From positions 1-64,000 of the forward strand of contig NZ_JAJOYT010000010.1 in the NCBI RefSeq assembly GCF_021290965.1: DNA of 64,000 bases, in the 5' to 3' direction. A program made the translations under genes and the position numbers. Under the pieces are notes generated by a model. It saw nothing but the letters and a program-made list of their open reading frames with translations, was not told the DNA's origin and did not search any database. This DNA comes from Rheinheimera faecalis (GTDB lineage Bacteria; Pseudomonadota; Gammaproteobacteria; Enterobacterales; Alteromonadaceae). Positions 46,561 to 56,240 of this stretch are shown here, piece after piece. Position 1 is the first letter of the stretch. The number at the start of each line of letters is the position of its first letter.

Positions 46561-46686
46561 TGGCCAAAGTAATTGGTGTTGCAGTGAGGCAACAAGCGAA
46601 CGAGACCCCAGGAGCATAGTTGTCCTATGTGACTGGGGCGAGAGAACGCGGTCAACAAAACTGCAGCTTCAAGTACGAAGGCAATA
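46561..46686. repeat. ERIC/IRU-like palindromic intergenic repeat
   Basis: About 126 bp between the yidC terminator and mnmE. The centre GAGACCCCAGGAGCATAG...CTATGTGACTGGGGCGAG matches the enterobacterial ERIC core (CCCCAGGAGC ... GTGACTGGGGTGAGCG). CCCCAG/CTGGGG and CATAG/CTATG pair in the centre. The outer arms GTTGCAG...GCGAACGAG and ...CTGCAGCTTCAAGTACGAAGG also pair imperfectly and match the ERIC tail (GCAGCTTGAAGTATGACGG). It ends 22 bases before the mnmE start. Only one copy was noticed in this window. Confidence 0.78.
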
Positions 46687-46707
46687 ATTTAAGTCGAGGT
46701 TTGATCT

Positions 46708-48072
46708 ATGTACAGCACAGACACTATTGCCGCTCAGGCCACAGCCACAGGTCGTGCCGGTGTAGGAATAATACGGGTATCAGGCCCTGCCGTATCCACA
46801 GTGGCTTCTGCCATTCTGGGCAAAGTGCCAAAACCCCGTACTGCTGAATACCTGCCGTTTTTAGACGAACAAAAACAAACTCTGGATCAGGGCATAGCCT
46901 TGTATTTCCCAGGCCCCAACTCCTTTACCGGTGAAGATGTACTGGAATTACAAGGCCACGGTGGGCCCGTGCTTTTAGATATGCTGCTGCGCCGTGTGCT
47001 GGATATTAAAGATGTGCGTATAGCGCGCCCAGGCGAGTTTTCCGAACGAGCCTTTTTAAACGACAAATTAGATTTAACGCAAGCCGAAGCCATAGCCGAC
47101 TTAATTGACGCAAGTTCGGAGCAGGCGGCCCGTTCCGCTATGCATTCATTGCAGGGTGAGTTCTCGCGCAAAATACACGATCTGGTCGAAAAAGTAATTT
47201 ACCTGCGGATTTACGTCGAAGCCGCTATCGATTTTCCGGACGAAGAAATCGACTTTTTATCAGACGGTAAAGTAGCTGGTGACTTAGCCGAAATCATCTC
47301 TGATTTAGCCGGGATCCAGAAACAAGCCACTCAAGGCAGCATATTGCGCGAAGGTATGCGCGTAGTGATTGCTGGCCGGCCTAACGCTGGCAAATCCAGC
47401 TTATTAAATGCTTTAGCAGGCCGCGAAGCCGCCATAGTGACAGAAATAGCAGGTACCACCCGTGATGTCTTGCGTGAGCATATTCATATAGACGGCATGC
47501 CTCTGCATATCATCGACACAGCTGGTTTACGTGAAGCCACAGACAAAGTGGAACAAATAGGCATAGAACGCGCCTGGCAGGAAATAGAACAAGCAGACCG
47601 CGTACTTTTTATGGTCGATGGCACCACGACAAATGCCACCAGCCCAGCCGACATCTGGCCAGATTTTATGTCACGTTTACCCAAAGACCTGGGCTTAACT
47701 GTGATACGCAATAAAGCCGACTTAACAGGTGAAACGACAGGCGCCAGTCAGGACGGTGACTATCCGGTATTTCATATCTCGGCCAAAACCAATTCCGGTA
47801 TAGAAGAGTTACGTGATCATTTAAAAGCCTGTATGGGCTTTGACGCCAATACAGAAGGCAGCTTTATAGCCCGCCGCCGCCATTTAGACGCGCTGGAACG
47901 CGCTGCAGAGCATTTAGCCATAGGCGACGCTCAGTTGCATAACCACCTGGCTGGCGAGCTGTTAGCCGAAGAACTACGCCTGACTCAGCAACACCTGAAT
48001 GAAATCACGGGCGAATTCAGTTCAGATGATTTATTGGGCAGGATTTTCAGCTCGTTCTGTATCGGTAAATAA
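46708..48072 (+). CDS. mnmE: tRNA-5-carboxymethylaminomethyl-uridine GTPase MnmE
   Basis: GTPase partner of MnmG (encoded at 54337) in wobble-uridine modification. 454 residues. N-terminal THF-binding domain starting [22 protein letters not shown], helical domain, G domain at about 215-370 ([59 protein letters not shown]), and the C-terminal CIGK with the catalytic cysteine. Preceded by the ERIC-like element. Confidence 0.98.
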   Translation: MYSTDTIAAQATATGRAGVGIIRVSGPAVSTVASAILGKVPKPRTAEYLPFLDEQKQTLDQGIALYFPGPNSFTGEDVLELQGHGGPVLLDMLLRRVLDIKDVRIARPGEFSERAFLNDKLDLTQAEAIADLIDASSEQAARSAMHSLQGEFSRKIHDLVEKVIYLRIYVEAAIDFPDEEIDFLSDGKVAGDLAEIISDLAGIQKQATQGSILREGMRVVIAGRPNAGKSSLLNALAGREAAIVTEIAGTTRDVLREHIHIDGMPLHIIDTAGLREATDKVEQIGIERAWQEIEQADRVLFMVDGTTTNATSPADIWPDFMSRLPKDLGLTVIRNKADLTGETTGASQDGDYPVFHISAKTNSGIEELRDHLKACMGFDANTEGSFIARRRHLDALERAAEHLAIGDAQLHNHLAGELLAEELRLTQQHLNEITGEFSSDDLLGRIFSSFCIGK

Positions 48073-48079
48073 CTCAATT

Positions 48080-49267
48080 CTAGCTCCCTCCCCGCATTGC
48101 CAGATGATCGCTGGCGGTGCGGCGGATAAGCAGCGTCAGTACTGCTGCTCCACATAAGGTAATCACGCTGGCCAGTAGTAAGCCTGAATCAAAACTGCCG
48201 CTTTGTTTGGCCAGATAACCACTGATAGCAGGCGCTATAACTTGAGCAGTGCCATAACAAAGCGTCATCTTACCCATCAGCTGAGCTGGTTTTGCTGGTA
48301 ATAAGCGCCCTGCCATCGTCAGCATTAAGCTGACACAACCAACAAAACTGATGCCAAATAAAAAGGCACTAAACAATAACGCCAGCGCCTGACTCCAGAG
48401 CACAGGTAACACAATAGCCGAAGCGTTTAACAGCAAAGCCCAACGTAAACTGACTAAATAACCTGATAGTCGTGCGACACGATCCCAGAGTATCGCTGCT
48501 GGTGCTGCACCTACACCTAATGCAAAAAATGCCCAGTTACCAAAACCAGTCAGTTCTGCATTCAGACTCGCCATAGCGACAATAAAAGTGATAGTGACCA
48601 CATAGCCATAACCGGCGCAGAAATACATCAAAAATAAGGGCCAGAGGAAACTACGCGGTAAGGCTAAAGGGGTTGCATCTGTGTTGTTGCTGGACAACGA
48701 CAGCTGTGGCGCAGGCAACCAGCGCCATGCCGGAACTATCAGCACCAATCCAAGCAGACTAAGCGCCAGCCATTGCTGATCCCAACTCAAAGTGACAGCG
48801 CTAAATAGCTCGACTAATAAAGCCACTAAAGCTATGCCCAGGCCGAGGCCCGCAAAATGCAAACCCAGTTCAGCTTTAGCACCACGCGCGGCCAGCTGCT
48901 GCAAAATAAGGCCTGAAGCCAATAACATCGAAGCAGCCGAACTTAAACCTGCCAAGAAGCGCCACAAGCCCCAAAACAGAGGGTCTGAACTATAAGCTGT
49001 GGCTAGTGTGCTCACTACGGCAAAAACCAAACCAACACGATAGGCATAAAACTTCCACTGCCAGTCTTTTAACCGCACAGCCAATAAAGCGCCGGCAAAA
49101 TACCCCAGGTAATTTACTGCTGCTAAATAACCAGCCAAAGCTTCAGTAAGACCTGCACCGGACATCAAAGGAATAAGCGGAGTATAGGCAAAACGCGCTA
49201 TGCCTAAACATAACAGCTGACTAAAAAAACCTGCCAATAGTATGCGGCGGGCCACTGGATCAGACAT
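48080..49267 (-). CDS. YbfB/YjiJ-family MFS transporter
   Basis: A 395-residue major facilitator with about 12 hydrophobic segments. The start RRILLAGFFSQLLCLGIARFAYTPLIPLM is the YbfB/YjiJ pattern, and YLAAVNYLGYFAGALLA, FWGLWRFLAGLSSAASMLLASGLIL and MGKMTLCYGTAQVIAPAISGYLA fit. Substrate unknown. It is convergent with mnmE with only 7 bases between and no clear terminator. Confidence 0.88.
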   Translation of the reverse strand: MSDPVARRILLAGFFSQLLCLGIARFAYTPLIPLMSGAGLTEALAGYLAAVNYLGYFAGALLAVRLKDWQWKFYAYRVGLVFAVVSTLATAYSSDPLFWGLWRFLAGLSSAASMLLASGLILQQLAARGAKAELGLHFAGLGLGIALVALLVELFSAVTLSWDQQWLALSLLGLVLIVPAWRWLPAPQLSLSSNNTDATPLALPRSFLWPLFLMYFCAGYGYVVTITFIVAMASLNAELTGFGNWAFFALGVGAAPAAILWDRVARLSGYLVSLRWALLLNASAIVLPVLWSQALALLFSAFLFGISFVGCVSLMLTMAGRLLPAKPAQLMGKMTLCYGTAQVIAPAISGYLAKQSGSFDSGLLLASVITLCGAAVLTLLIRRTASDHLAMRGGS

Positions 49268-49372
49268 ACATTCCCTTCTTTTAGCATTCGCACTTTTTAG
49301 TCAGATTGACAGCCAACACAACGCAAAGCTATAGGCGAATAGTTGCAGAGATGGGTTGTTCGCCCGCACAAT

Positions 49373-50164
49373 TTAAAAAGATAACAGCATCTTTAGCGCT
49401 ATCAAAAGTAATACGCAGGCAAATAACTTCTTCAACAAGGCCGCAGGCACTTTAGTAGAAAGCTGCACCCCAAGCGGAGCGGCTACTACAGAGCCTATAC
49501 TCATTCCCAACACAGCCGGCCAATACACAGCCCCTATCAGATCCGGATGAGTAACAGGAGCTGTCTGCAGCATATAGGAGATAGCGCCAAACACTGTCAC
49601 CGGAAAACCCACGGCCACTGAACTGGCTACTGCTTTGGGCATGGCCATAAAGCGACTTAAAAAAGGCACCATCAAGACACCACCTCCAGCACCTATAAAA
49701 CTGCCGGTGGCTCCGACTAAAGCCGGAAACCAGCGTAATAGTTGATTTGAGGGGGGATTTTGCAGCTGAGTCGTTTTTGTTGATGGCTTTAACATAGAGA
49801 AAGCCACATAAAGCAAAAAGGCGGCGAAAATACACTGCAGCCACAAGGCCGGCAAACGGGTTACCAGCAAGGAGCCAAGCACAACGCCAAATAAACTGGC
49901 TGGTAACATCAACCGGATCAACTCCCAGTTAATGGTCCCCTTTTGATGATGCACCCGCAGTGAAGAAATAGAACCTATAGCGGCTATCACCATAGAACTG
50001 GCAAGCGCTATAACAGGTGAAACTTCCGTGCTAAAACCTAAAGATGGCAGCATAAAAGTTAAAAAAGGCACTGTCACCAAAGCCATGCCGACGCCTATCA
50101 GGCCCAACAACAAGCCACCAGCAAGACCCGCCAGAATAAATAACGTCAGTACCCACAGATCCAT
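49373..50164 (-). CDS. TauE/SafE-family sulfite/anion exporter
   Basis: A 263-residue membrane protein with about eight hydrophobic segments of the TauE/SafE fold. Seen: LAGLAGGLLLGLIGVGMALVTVPFL at the N-terminus and the repeat GATGSFIGAGGGVLMVPFLSRFMAMP. Family members export sulfite, sulfoacetate or related organic anions; the substrate here is not deducible. An intrinsic terminator of the upstream ybhB-like gene lies in front of it. Confidence 0.88.
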   Translation of the reverse strand: MDLWVLTLFILAGLAGGLLLGLIGVGMALVTVPFLTFMLPSLGFSTEVSPVIALASSMVIAAIGSISSLRVHHQKGTINWELIRLMLPASLFGVVLGSLLVTRLPALWLQCIFAAFLLYVAFSMLKPSTKTTQLQNPPSNQLLRWFPALVGATGSFIGAGGGVLMVPFLSRFMAMPKAVASSVAVGFPVTVFGAISYMLQTAPVTHPDLIGAVYWPAVLGMSIGSVVAAPLGVQLSTKVPAALLKKLFACVLLLIALKMLLSF

Positions 50165-50181
50165 AATTTCCCGCTTTCATC

Positions 50182-50205
50182 AAAAAGGCCAGCAGATGCT
50201 GGCCT
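50182..50205 (-). terminator. Terminator after ybhB-like gene
   Basis: AGGCCAGCA-GA-TGCTGGCCT, a perfect 9-bp stem followed on the minus strand by TTTTTG. It lies 15 bases past the end of the PEBP-family gene. Confidence 0.85.
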
Positions 50206-50220
50206 GGTAGAATATTTTAG

Positions 50221-50712
50221 TTACCGCGCATAAGTGGCGGTTAAAGTCGCTTTGCCAATAGCGGTCGCATTCAGCATAAAACCTACTACAGCAGCGCTGG
50301 CTGCATCAGGCACAGCTAAAGTCGTTTCCGGTAAAGCCCAGACGGTAAACTGATAGCGGTGCATACCATGGCCTTCAGGTGGGCAAGCGCCACCAAATTC
50401 TTTAATACCATAGTCGTTGTTAAAACAGCGGCAGCCTGCTGGTAACTGACCATTGCCAGCGCCCTGAGCCAATGAGGTGACAGTAGCTGGAATATCCAGA
50501 ACCAGCCAATGCCAAAAACCTGAACCTGTAGGTGCATCCGGATCGAACACAGTAATAGCAAAACTCTGAGTACCGTCTGGTGCATTCTGCCAGTTTAATG
50601 CAGGCGACAGATTTGGACCGTCACAACCAAAACCATTAAATTCAAAAGTTTTTGCCATAAAATGGCCTTCACGGATATCCGGGCTTGTCAGTTGAAATAG
50701 GCTGGATGTCAT
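50221..50712 (-). CDS. YbhB/YbcL-family PEBP-like protein
   Basis: A 163-residue phosphatidylethanolamine-binding-protein-like (Raf-kinase-inhibitor-like) protein. Starts MTSSLFQLTSPDIREGH at the ATG at 50712 with AAGGAAAAGC in front; contains GCDGPNLSPALNWQNAPDGTQSFAITVFDPDAPTGSGFWHWLVLDIP and GACPPEGHGMHRYQFTVWAL, the family core with its ligand pocket. Function in bacteria is unclear. No signal peptide is seen. Confidence 0.92.
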   Translation of the reverse strand: MTSSLFQLTSPDIREGHFMAKTFEFNGFGCDGPNLSPALNWQNAPDGTQSFAITVFDPDAPTGSGFWHWLVLDIPATVTSLAQGAGNGQLPAGCRCFNNDYGIKEFGGACPPEGHGMHRYQFTVWALPETTLAVPDAASAAVVGFMLNATAIGKATLTATYAR

Positions 50713-50832
50713 GCTTTTCCTTAGATTGAATTCAGAATTAAAGAGGTATAAGAATGGAGTCTGGACTTTGCCGCTAAGCAAATCCAGACTTTTGCGACCA
50801 ACTCAGGTCAGTCCGCTTCAGGTATGTGCTTT

Positions 50833-51255
50833 CTAACTATGTTGCTGTAACCACTGATAAAACATCTGTTTTGGCATAGCACCTGATTGCTGAGCAACCA
50901 GCTTACCCGCTTTAAACAGCATCAGAGTGGGAATAGAGCGAATTTGAAACTGTGCCGCCAGTTGTTGTTGCTGTTCAGTATTTACTTTGGCAAACCGAAA
51001 TTGCGGTTCTAATTCAGCAGCAGCCTGATTAAACACCGGTGCAAAGTTCAGACAAGGCCCACACCAGCTAGCCCAAAAATCGACCACCACAGGTAATTCT
51101 GACTTTTGGATCTGATTGACAAAATTCTGCTGGGTTAACTCTATGGGTTTTCCGGCAAAAAGCGCGTCTTTGCACTGACCACATTTGGGATGATCGGCAA
51201 ACTTTTCCGGCTGAACCCGGTTTAAGGTTGAACAATGAGGACAGGCAATAATCAT
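50833..51255 (-). CDS. trxC: Thioredoxin 2
   Basis: A 140-residue thioredoxin with an N-terminal zinc ribbon (CPHC at 5-8 and CGQC near 25) and the active-site WASWCGPCLNFAPVF near residue 65. RSIPTLMLFKAGKLV is the cis-proline segment. This is the TrxC arrangement: an oxidative-stress, zinc-responsive disulfide reductase. It is followed after 120 bases by the ybhB-like gene; a hairpin at about 50759-50789 lies between them but lacks a T run on the minus strand. Confidence 0.96.
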   Translation of the reverse strand: MIIACPHCSTLNRVQPEKFADHPKCGQCKDALFAGKPIELTQQNFVNQIQKSELPVVVDFWASWCGPCLNFAPVFNQAAAELEPQFRFAKVNTEQQQQLAAQFQIRSIPTLMLFKAGKLVAQQSGAMPKQMFYQWLQQHS

Positions 51256-51324
51256 AACTGGCTCCAGATTTGGCTATTGAAGCTAAATATGGGCGCTGCA
51301 TAAGTTTTTATAGAGTTATAGCTA

Positions 51325-51353
51325 TAAAAAAACCGGCTTTCGCCGGTCTTTTT
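51325..51353 (-). terminator. Terminator of the DEAD-box helicase gene
   Basis: ACCGGC, TTTC, GCCGGT with T runs on both strands, 13 bases past the helicase stop; read on the minus strand it ends in TTTTTTT. Confidence 0.85.
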
Positions 51354-51365
51354 ACAAGTCAGAGA

Positions 51366-53201
51366 TTAATCTCTTGGCTTACGTGGTGCACGTGGAGCTG
51401 CACCTGGACGCGGGCCTGAGCCTGTTTCCGTGCGTTCACGACGTGGTGCTGAGCCTGGAGCTGAACCAGAGGTTGAACCGCCGGCTGTTGAGCCAGTATC
51501 CACACTGATATTCAGTTTTTGCTTACGCACATAGACCTTTTTCAGGTGCTGCATCGTCTCAGCCGGGATATTGGCTGGTAATTCTACAGTACTGAAATGA
51601 TCAAACAGTTTGATGTTACCGATGAACTGGCTGTCGATGTTGGCTTCATTGGCGATAGCGCCAACGATGTCACCAGCGCGCACGCCATGTTCTTTACCCA
51701 CTTCAATGCGATAATTGGTGTAATCACCTTTTAACTCACGACGCTGACGTGGTGGACGATCGCCACCCCGCTCAGGACGGTCACCTGAACGTTCTGGTCT
51801 ATCGCCACGGGCAAATTTATCGCGGCCTGAAGACGGAGCACGATCATCACGGTCACGGCTATGTGGTTCACGGATTTCCGGGAACTGGTTAGCTACGTTT
51901 AACGGAGAATCTTTCTGCGCCAGATACAACAGGGCTGCAGCCATATCTACATCAGTCGTTTCTAACTTTTCACGCCAATCGTTCACCAGATCCTGGAAGA
52001 AGCTTAAGTTTTTCGCTTCAATGGTCTGAGCTAACTGAGCACGGAAAGACTCGATACGACGTTGTTCAATCACCTGACCTGTTGGCAGCGACATTTTTTC
52101 AATCGGCTGACGAGTCGCATGTTCGATAGTACGCAGTAAACGACGTTCACGTGGTGATACAAACAGAATGGCTTTACCATCACGACCAGCACGGCCGGTA
52201 CGACCGATACGGTGTACATAAGCTTCGCTATCGTATGGAATGTCATAGTTGATAACCAGACTGATACGTTCCACGTCCAGACCACGGGCAGCAACGTCTG
52301 TTGCAACTATCACGTCCAGCTGATCAGCTTTTAAACGACGGATGGTTTGCTCGCGGTGAGCCTGGTTCATATCACCGTTTAAGCAGGCGACTGCATAACC
52401 ACGGGCGCCCAGCTTTTCAGCAATTTCTTCAGTCGCACTTTTGGTACGAACGAAAATGATGCTTGCATCATATTCTTCGCCTTCCAGAATACGGGTTAAC
52501 GCATCCAGCTTCTGATTATTGTCCAGCATTACGTAACGTTGTTGAATACGTTCAACAGTGGACGTTTTTGATTCGATTTTTACTTCATGAGCATTTTTTA
52601 AATGCTTCTGAGCAATAGCACGGATCTGGTTTGGCATAGTAGCGGAGAACATCGCAACCTGACGGCCTGGCGGAGTAGCATCCATGATAGTTTGAACATC
52701 ATCGATAAAACCCATACGCAACATTTCGTCGGCTTCGTCCAGTACTATGGCACGCAGTTTATCCAGCACCAAAGTGCCACGATCCAGGTGGTCCATGATA
52801 CGACCTGGCGTACCAACAATAACCTGAGAACCACGTTTCAGTGCTTTTAACTGAGTGGTGTAGTTTTGACCGCCGTATAAAGGCAGTACATGGAAAGCTG
52901 GCATATAACGGGCATAAGCCTGGAACGCTTCTGCAACCTGGATAGCCAGTTCGCGAGTAGGAGCCAACACTAAAATTTGTGGATCATTTTGGGCCGGATC
53001 TAAACGGGCTAATAAAGGCAGTGCAAACGCAGCTGTTTTACCAGTACCTGTTTGGGCTTGGCCTAGCAAGTCTTCACCAGCTAGTAACTTAGGAATAGCC
53101 GCTTCCTGAATTGGAGACGGATGTTCATAACCAAGTTCTAAAACTGCACGAAGAATAGGTTCCGGCAGCGCTAGCTGGGAAAAAGACATGGACTCGGACA
53201 T
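51366..53201 (-). CDS. deaD: DEAD-box ATP-dependent RNA helicase (DeaD/CsdA-like)
   Basis: A 611-residue helicase for ribosome assembly and cold adaptation. Q-motif LGYEHPSPIQEAAIP, Walker A AQTGTGKTAAF, APTRELAIQ, GTPGRI, DEAD in VLDEADEMLRMGF, SATMP, and HRIGRTGRAGR. From about residue 475 there is an RRM-like DbpA domain (YRIEVGKEHGVRAGDIVGAIANE) between two charged R/G/D-rich tracts, including a disordered tail. The ATG at 53201 is used; an in-frame ATG at 53189 is an alternative with a closer GAG. Divergent from mioC. Confidence 0.94.
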   Translation of the reverse strand: MSESMSFSQLALPEPILRAVLELGYEHPSPIQEAAIPKLLAGEDLLGQAQTGTGKTAAFALPLLARLDPAQNDPQILVLAPTRELAIQVAEAFQAYARYMPAFHVLPLYGGQNYTTQLKALKRGSQVIVGTPGRIMDHLDRGTLVLDKLRAIVLDEADEMLRMGFIDDVQTIMDATPPGRQVAMFSATMPNQIRAIAQKHLKNAHEVKIESKTSTVERIQQRYVMLDNNQKLDALTRILEGEEYDASIIFVRTKSATEEIAEKLGARGYAVACLNGDMNQAHREQTIRRLKADQLDVIVATDVAARGLDVERISLVINYDIPYDSEAYVHRIGRTGRAGRDGKAILFVSPRERRLLRTIEHATRQPIEKMSLPTGQVIEQRRIESFRAQLAQTIEAKNLSFFQDLVNDWREKLETTDVDMAAALLYLAQKDSPLNVANQFPEIREPHSRDRDDRAPSSGRDKFARGDRPERSGDRPERGGDRPPRQRRELKGDYTNYRIEVGKEHGVRAGDIVGAIANEANIDSQFIGNIKLFDHFSTVELPANIPAETMQHLKKVYVRKQKLNISVDTGSTAGGSTSGSAPGSAPRRERTETGSGPRPGAAPRAPRKPRD

Positions 53202-53366
53202 ATATTGTATAAACCTCAATAACACGCAGGCGAACGGTTTGTGCTATCGTAGATTTACTGAGCCTGCTTTGCAGTAAAAATACCCAAAAAGGTGCAAGAA
53301 GCATTCGCTTTGCACGTTTTAATTCCAGTAGTATAGCCAATCATTTCACTGACAATAGGATGCAGT

Positions 53367-53804
53367 ATGATTGAGATCCTTGTGGGCAGCCAAATGGGCG
53401 CTGCGGAATATGCAGCAGAACAAGTAGCTGAAACTTTGGAAAAAGCGGGTTATGAAGTAAAACTTCATCTCACCCCTGATTTAACACTGATAACCAGAAA
53501 TAGTATCTGGTTAGTCGTCACTTCGACGTATGGCGCAGGGGATCTGCCCGATAATATCCAACCTTTTGTGGATCAATTAGCACAAGATCGAACAGATCTT
53601 ACCACAGTTTCCTACGCAGTGATCACTTTAGGTGATTCCAGTTACGATACTTTTTGTCTGGCCGGTAAAAAAATCTCTGACCTTTTTGGTTCTTTAGGTG
53701 GCAGATTATTGTTACCAGGATTAGATATCGATGTTTTAACGGCTGAACTGCCTGAAGATCAAGCTTTGGTCTGGCTGCCTGAATTTATCAAAACTCTGCC
53801 TTAA
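53367..53804 (+). CDS. mioC: Flavodoxin-like protein MioC
   Basis: A 145-residue FMN-binding flavodoxin, beside oriC as in E. coli. N-terminal EILVGSQMGAAEYAAEQVAE forms the phosphate loop; LVVTSTYGAGDLPDNIQPF and ITLGDSSYDTFCLAGKKI are flavin-contact loops. In E. coli, mioC transcription runs toward oriC; here a hairpin at 53851-53875 lies between. Confidence 0.92.
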   Translation: MIEILVGSQMGAAEYAAEQVAETLEKAGYEVKLHLTPDLTLITRNSIWLVVTSTYGAGDLPDNIQPFVDQLAQDRTDLTTVSYAVITLGDSSYDTFCLAGKKISDLFGSLGGRLLLPGLDIDVLTAELPEDQALVWLPEFIKTLP

Positions 53805-53828
53805 ACTCTTCTTAGTTATACATAACAG

Positions 53829-54285
53829 GATCTTTTACCCTTCATCACCTAAAGGCCCGTAAACAAAGGGCCTTTACTCTTTATAACCCGATCGTGATCG
53901 ACTTCTATATAAAGAGGATCATACTTATGATCCAGTTACACATAGATATCCACAGTTTTCACTTATTATTAGGTCGAATGTGTATAAGTGTAGTTATAAC
54001 TTATGTAAAAGCTGAAGTTATCCTCTGTGTAACAAATCAGGTTTTATGCCCTGTGTATAAAAGTGCTAGTTAAACACCGCTTGTTCGACTCAGGATCTTG
54101 TGTTGATCACAGGATCCGATCCTTTCTAACTGATTGATCTTCAAAACAGATCAAGGGTTACCCACAGAAAAGGCTCCGTATAGTAGTAAACATAATAAAA
54201 AGATCTCTTTAAAGATCCTTATATATTATTAGTGATCTTTCGAGGATCGTGATCGAGTTTTAATCATTTCCCAAAGCCTCAGATC
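53829..54285. other. oriC: Chromosomal replication origin oriC
   Basis: A gene-free stretch between mioC and mnmG, the oriC site of E. coli and Vibrio. It has 17 GATC sites in 457 bp (first at 53829, last at 54282), far above chance, pointing to Dam/SeqA control. DnaA-box-like 9-mers: ATATCCACA (53946-53954), TGTGTATAA (53979-53987 and 54052-54060) and TTACCCACA (54158-54166). An AT-rich segment at about 54180-54240 on the mnmG side holds three GATC-led 13-mer-like repeats (GATC at 54202, 54214, 54233), the likely unwinding element. An IHF site was not resolved. Confidence 0.9.
53851..53875 (+). terminator. Hairpin between mioC and oriC
   Basis: AAAGGCCC, nine-base loop, GGGCCTTT: an 8-bp perfect stem 46 bases after mioC, followed by ACTCTTTAT. 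A plausible terminator that would protect oriC from mioC read-through. Confidence 0.65.
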
Positions 54286-54336
54286 CAGTTACAATACGCG
54301 CCCTTTTTACAGAACTGGTTTGAGTTCGAGGCCTAT

Positions 54337-56226
54337 ATGCTTTTTCAGGAAACATTTGATGTCATCGTTGTTGGTGGTGGTCACGCCGGCACAGAGGCTG
54401 CGCTTGCTGCGGCCCGCATGGGAATGCAAACTTTATTGCTGACTCACAACGTTGAGACTTTAGGTCAGATGTCCTGTAATCCGGCCATTGGTGGCATTGG
54501 TAAAGGCCATCTGGTGAAAGAAATTGATGCCCTGGGTGGCGTCATGGCAAAAGCTACGGATCGTGCCGGGATCCAATTCAGAACGTTAAACAGTTCGAAA
54601 GGCCCGGCTGTACGTGCAACCCGTGCTCAGGCTGACCGTCAGCTCTATCGTGCAGCTGTACGTTTAGTTCTTGAAAACCAGCCAAATTTGAAGATCTTTC
54701 AACAAGCCTGTGATGACTTGATCGTAGAAAACGATCAGGTTTGTGGTGTAGTGACCCAAATGGGGTTGAAATTTAAAGCTAAATCAGTGGTGCTGACTGT
54801 AGGTACTTTCCTCGGTGGCCAGATCCATATTGGTTTACAAAATTACAGTGGTGGCCGTGCCGGTGATCCGCCATCCATAGCACTGGCTAGACGTTTACGT
54901 GAATTGCCTTTCCGTGTGGGCCGTTTAAAAACCGGTACTCCACCTCGTATTGATGCCAGAACTGTTGATTTTTCAGTGATGCAGGCTCAGCCTGGTGATA
55001 ACCCGACTCCGGTGTTTTCGTTTATGGGATCCCACAAGGATCAACCGACTCAGATCCCTTGTCATATCACCTACACCAACGAGCAAACCCACGATATTAT
55101 TCGTAATGGTTTAGACAGATCCCCTATGTACACTGGTGTGATTGAAGGCATAGGCCCACGGTATTGCCCTTCGATCGAAGATAAGATCACCCGTTTTGCT
55201 GACAAAGATAAACACCAGATCTTTATTGAGCCAGAAGGTTTAACCACACACGAGCTGTATCCTAACGGGATATCTACCAGCTTGCCTTTTGACGTGCAGT
55301 TAAACCTGGTTCGTTCGATCAAAGGTCTGGAAAATGCCCATATTACCCGGCCTGGTTATGCCATTGAATATGACTTTTTTGATCCACGGGATTTAAAAAC
55401 TTCATTGGAAACCAAGTTTATCAAAGGCTTGTTTTTTGCAGGACAAATTAACGGCACTACAGGTTACGAAGAAGCTGGTGCTCAGGGCTTAATGGCTGGT
55501 ATGAACGCAGCGCTTTCTGCTCAGGATAAAGACTCCTGGACGCCAAGCCGTGATCAGGCCTATGTCGGTGTTCTGATTGACGACTTGACCACTATGGGTA
55601 CCAAAGAGCCGTACCGTATGTTTACCAGCCGTGCTGAATACCGTCTGATGTTACGTGAAGACAATGCGGACATTCGTTTAACCGCCAAAGGCCGTGAGTT
55701 AGGTTTGGTCGACGATGCGCGTTGGGCTGCGTTTAACCTGAAAATTGAACAAATTGAACTGGAACGCCAGCGCTTAAAACAGCAGTGGATCCACCCACAA
55801 CACGCGGCTTTGGCCGAAGTGAACCTGTTGGTGAAAACGCCGCTGAGTAAAGAAGCCAGTCTGGAAGAATTGATCCGTCGTCCTGAAGTGAATTATCAGG
55901 ATCTGATGAAAATTGATCTGGTAGGCCCGGGCTTAGCCGACCCTGCAGCTGCTGAACAGGTTGAAATTCAAATCAAGTACGAAGGTTATATCAATCGTCA
56001 GCAGGACGAGATCTCCAGACAAGAGCGTAACGAAAATACTCGTTTGCCTGCAGGCTTTGATTACAAAGCGGTCAAAGGTTTATCCAACGAAGTGATACTG
56101 AAACTGAATCAGGTGCAACCTGAAACCATGGGCCAGGCTTCGCGTATTTCAGGCATCACGCCTGCCGCTATTTCGTTATTGCTGGTCTACCTGAAAAAAC
56201 AAGGTTTACTGCGCAAATCTGCTTAA
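54337..56226 (+). CDS. mnmG: tRNA uridine 5-carboxymethylaminomethyl modification enzyme MnmG
   Basis: FAD-dependent partner of MnmE at U34 of tRNAs. 629 residues. N-terminal [23 protein letters not shown] (FAD), [43 protein letters not shown], and [28 protein letters not shown], with C-terminal helical [31 protein letters not shown] for MnmE/tRNA contact. First gene right of oriC, followed 14 bases later by rsmG. Confidence 0.99.
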   Translation: MLFQETFDVIVVGGGHAGTEAALAAARMGMQTLLLTHNVETLGQMSCNPAIGGIGKGHLVKEIDALGGVMAKATDRAGIQFRTLNSSKGPAVRATRAQADRQLYRAAVRLVLENQPNLKIFQQACDDLIVENDQVCGVVTQMGLKFKAKSVVLTVGTFLGGQIHIGLQNYSGGRAGDPPSIALARRLRELPFRVGRLKTGTPPRIDARTVDFSVMQAQPGDNPTPVFSFMGSHKDQPTQIPCHITYTNEQTHDIIRNGLDRSPMYTGVIEGIGPRYCPSIEDKITRFADKDKHQIFIEPEGLTTHELYPNGISTSLPFDVQLNLVRSIKGLENAHITRPGYAIEYDFFDPRDLKTSLETKFIKGLFFAGQINGTTGYEEAGAQGLMAGMNAALSAQDKDSWTPSRDQAYVGVLIDDLTTMGTKEPYRMFTSRAEYRLMLREDNADIRLTAKGRELGLVDDARWAAFNLKIEQIELERQRLKQQWIHPQHAALAEVNLLVKTPLSKEASLEELIRRPEVNYQDLMKIDLVGPGLADPAAAEQVEIQIKYEGYINRQQDEISRQERNENTRLPAGFDYKAVKGLSNEVILKLNQVQPETMGQASRISGITPAAISLLLVYLKKQGLLRKSA

Positions 56227-56240
56227 GCATTGGGATCATC

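Noticed and set aside
46620-46847. 75-codon frame through the ERIC-like element
   Set aside because: It runs across the repeat and into mnmE in another frame; no plausible protein.
50759-50789. Stem-loop between trxC and the ybhB-like gene as a trxC terminator
   Set aside because: The hairpin is good but the T run is on the plus strand, where no gene reads toward it.
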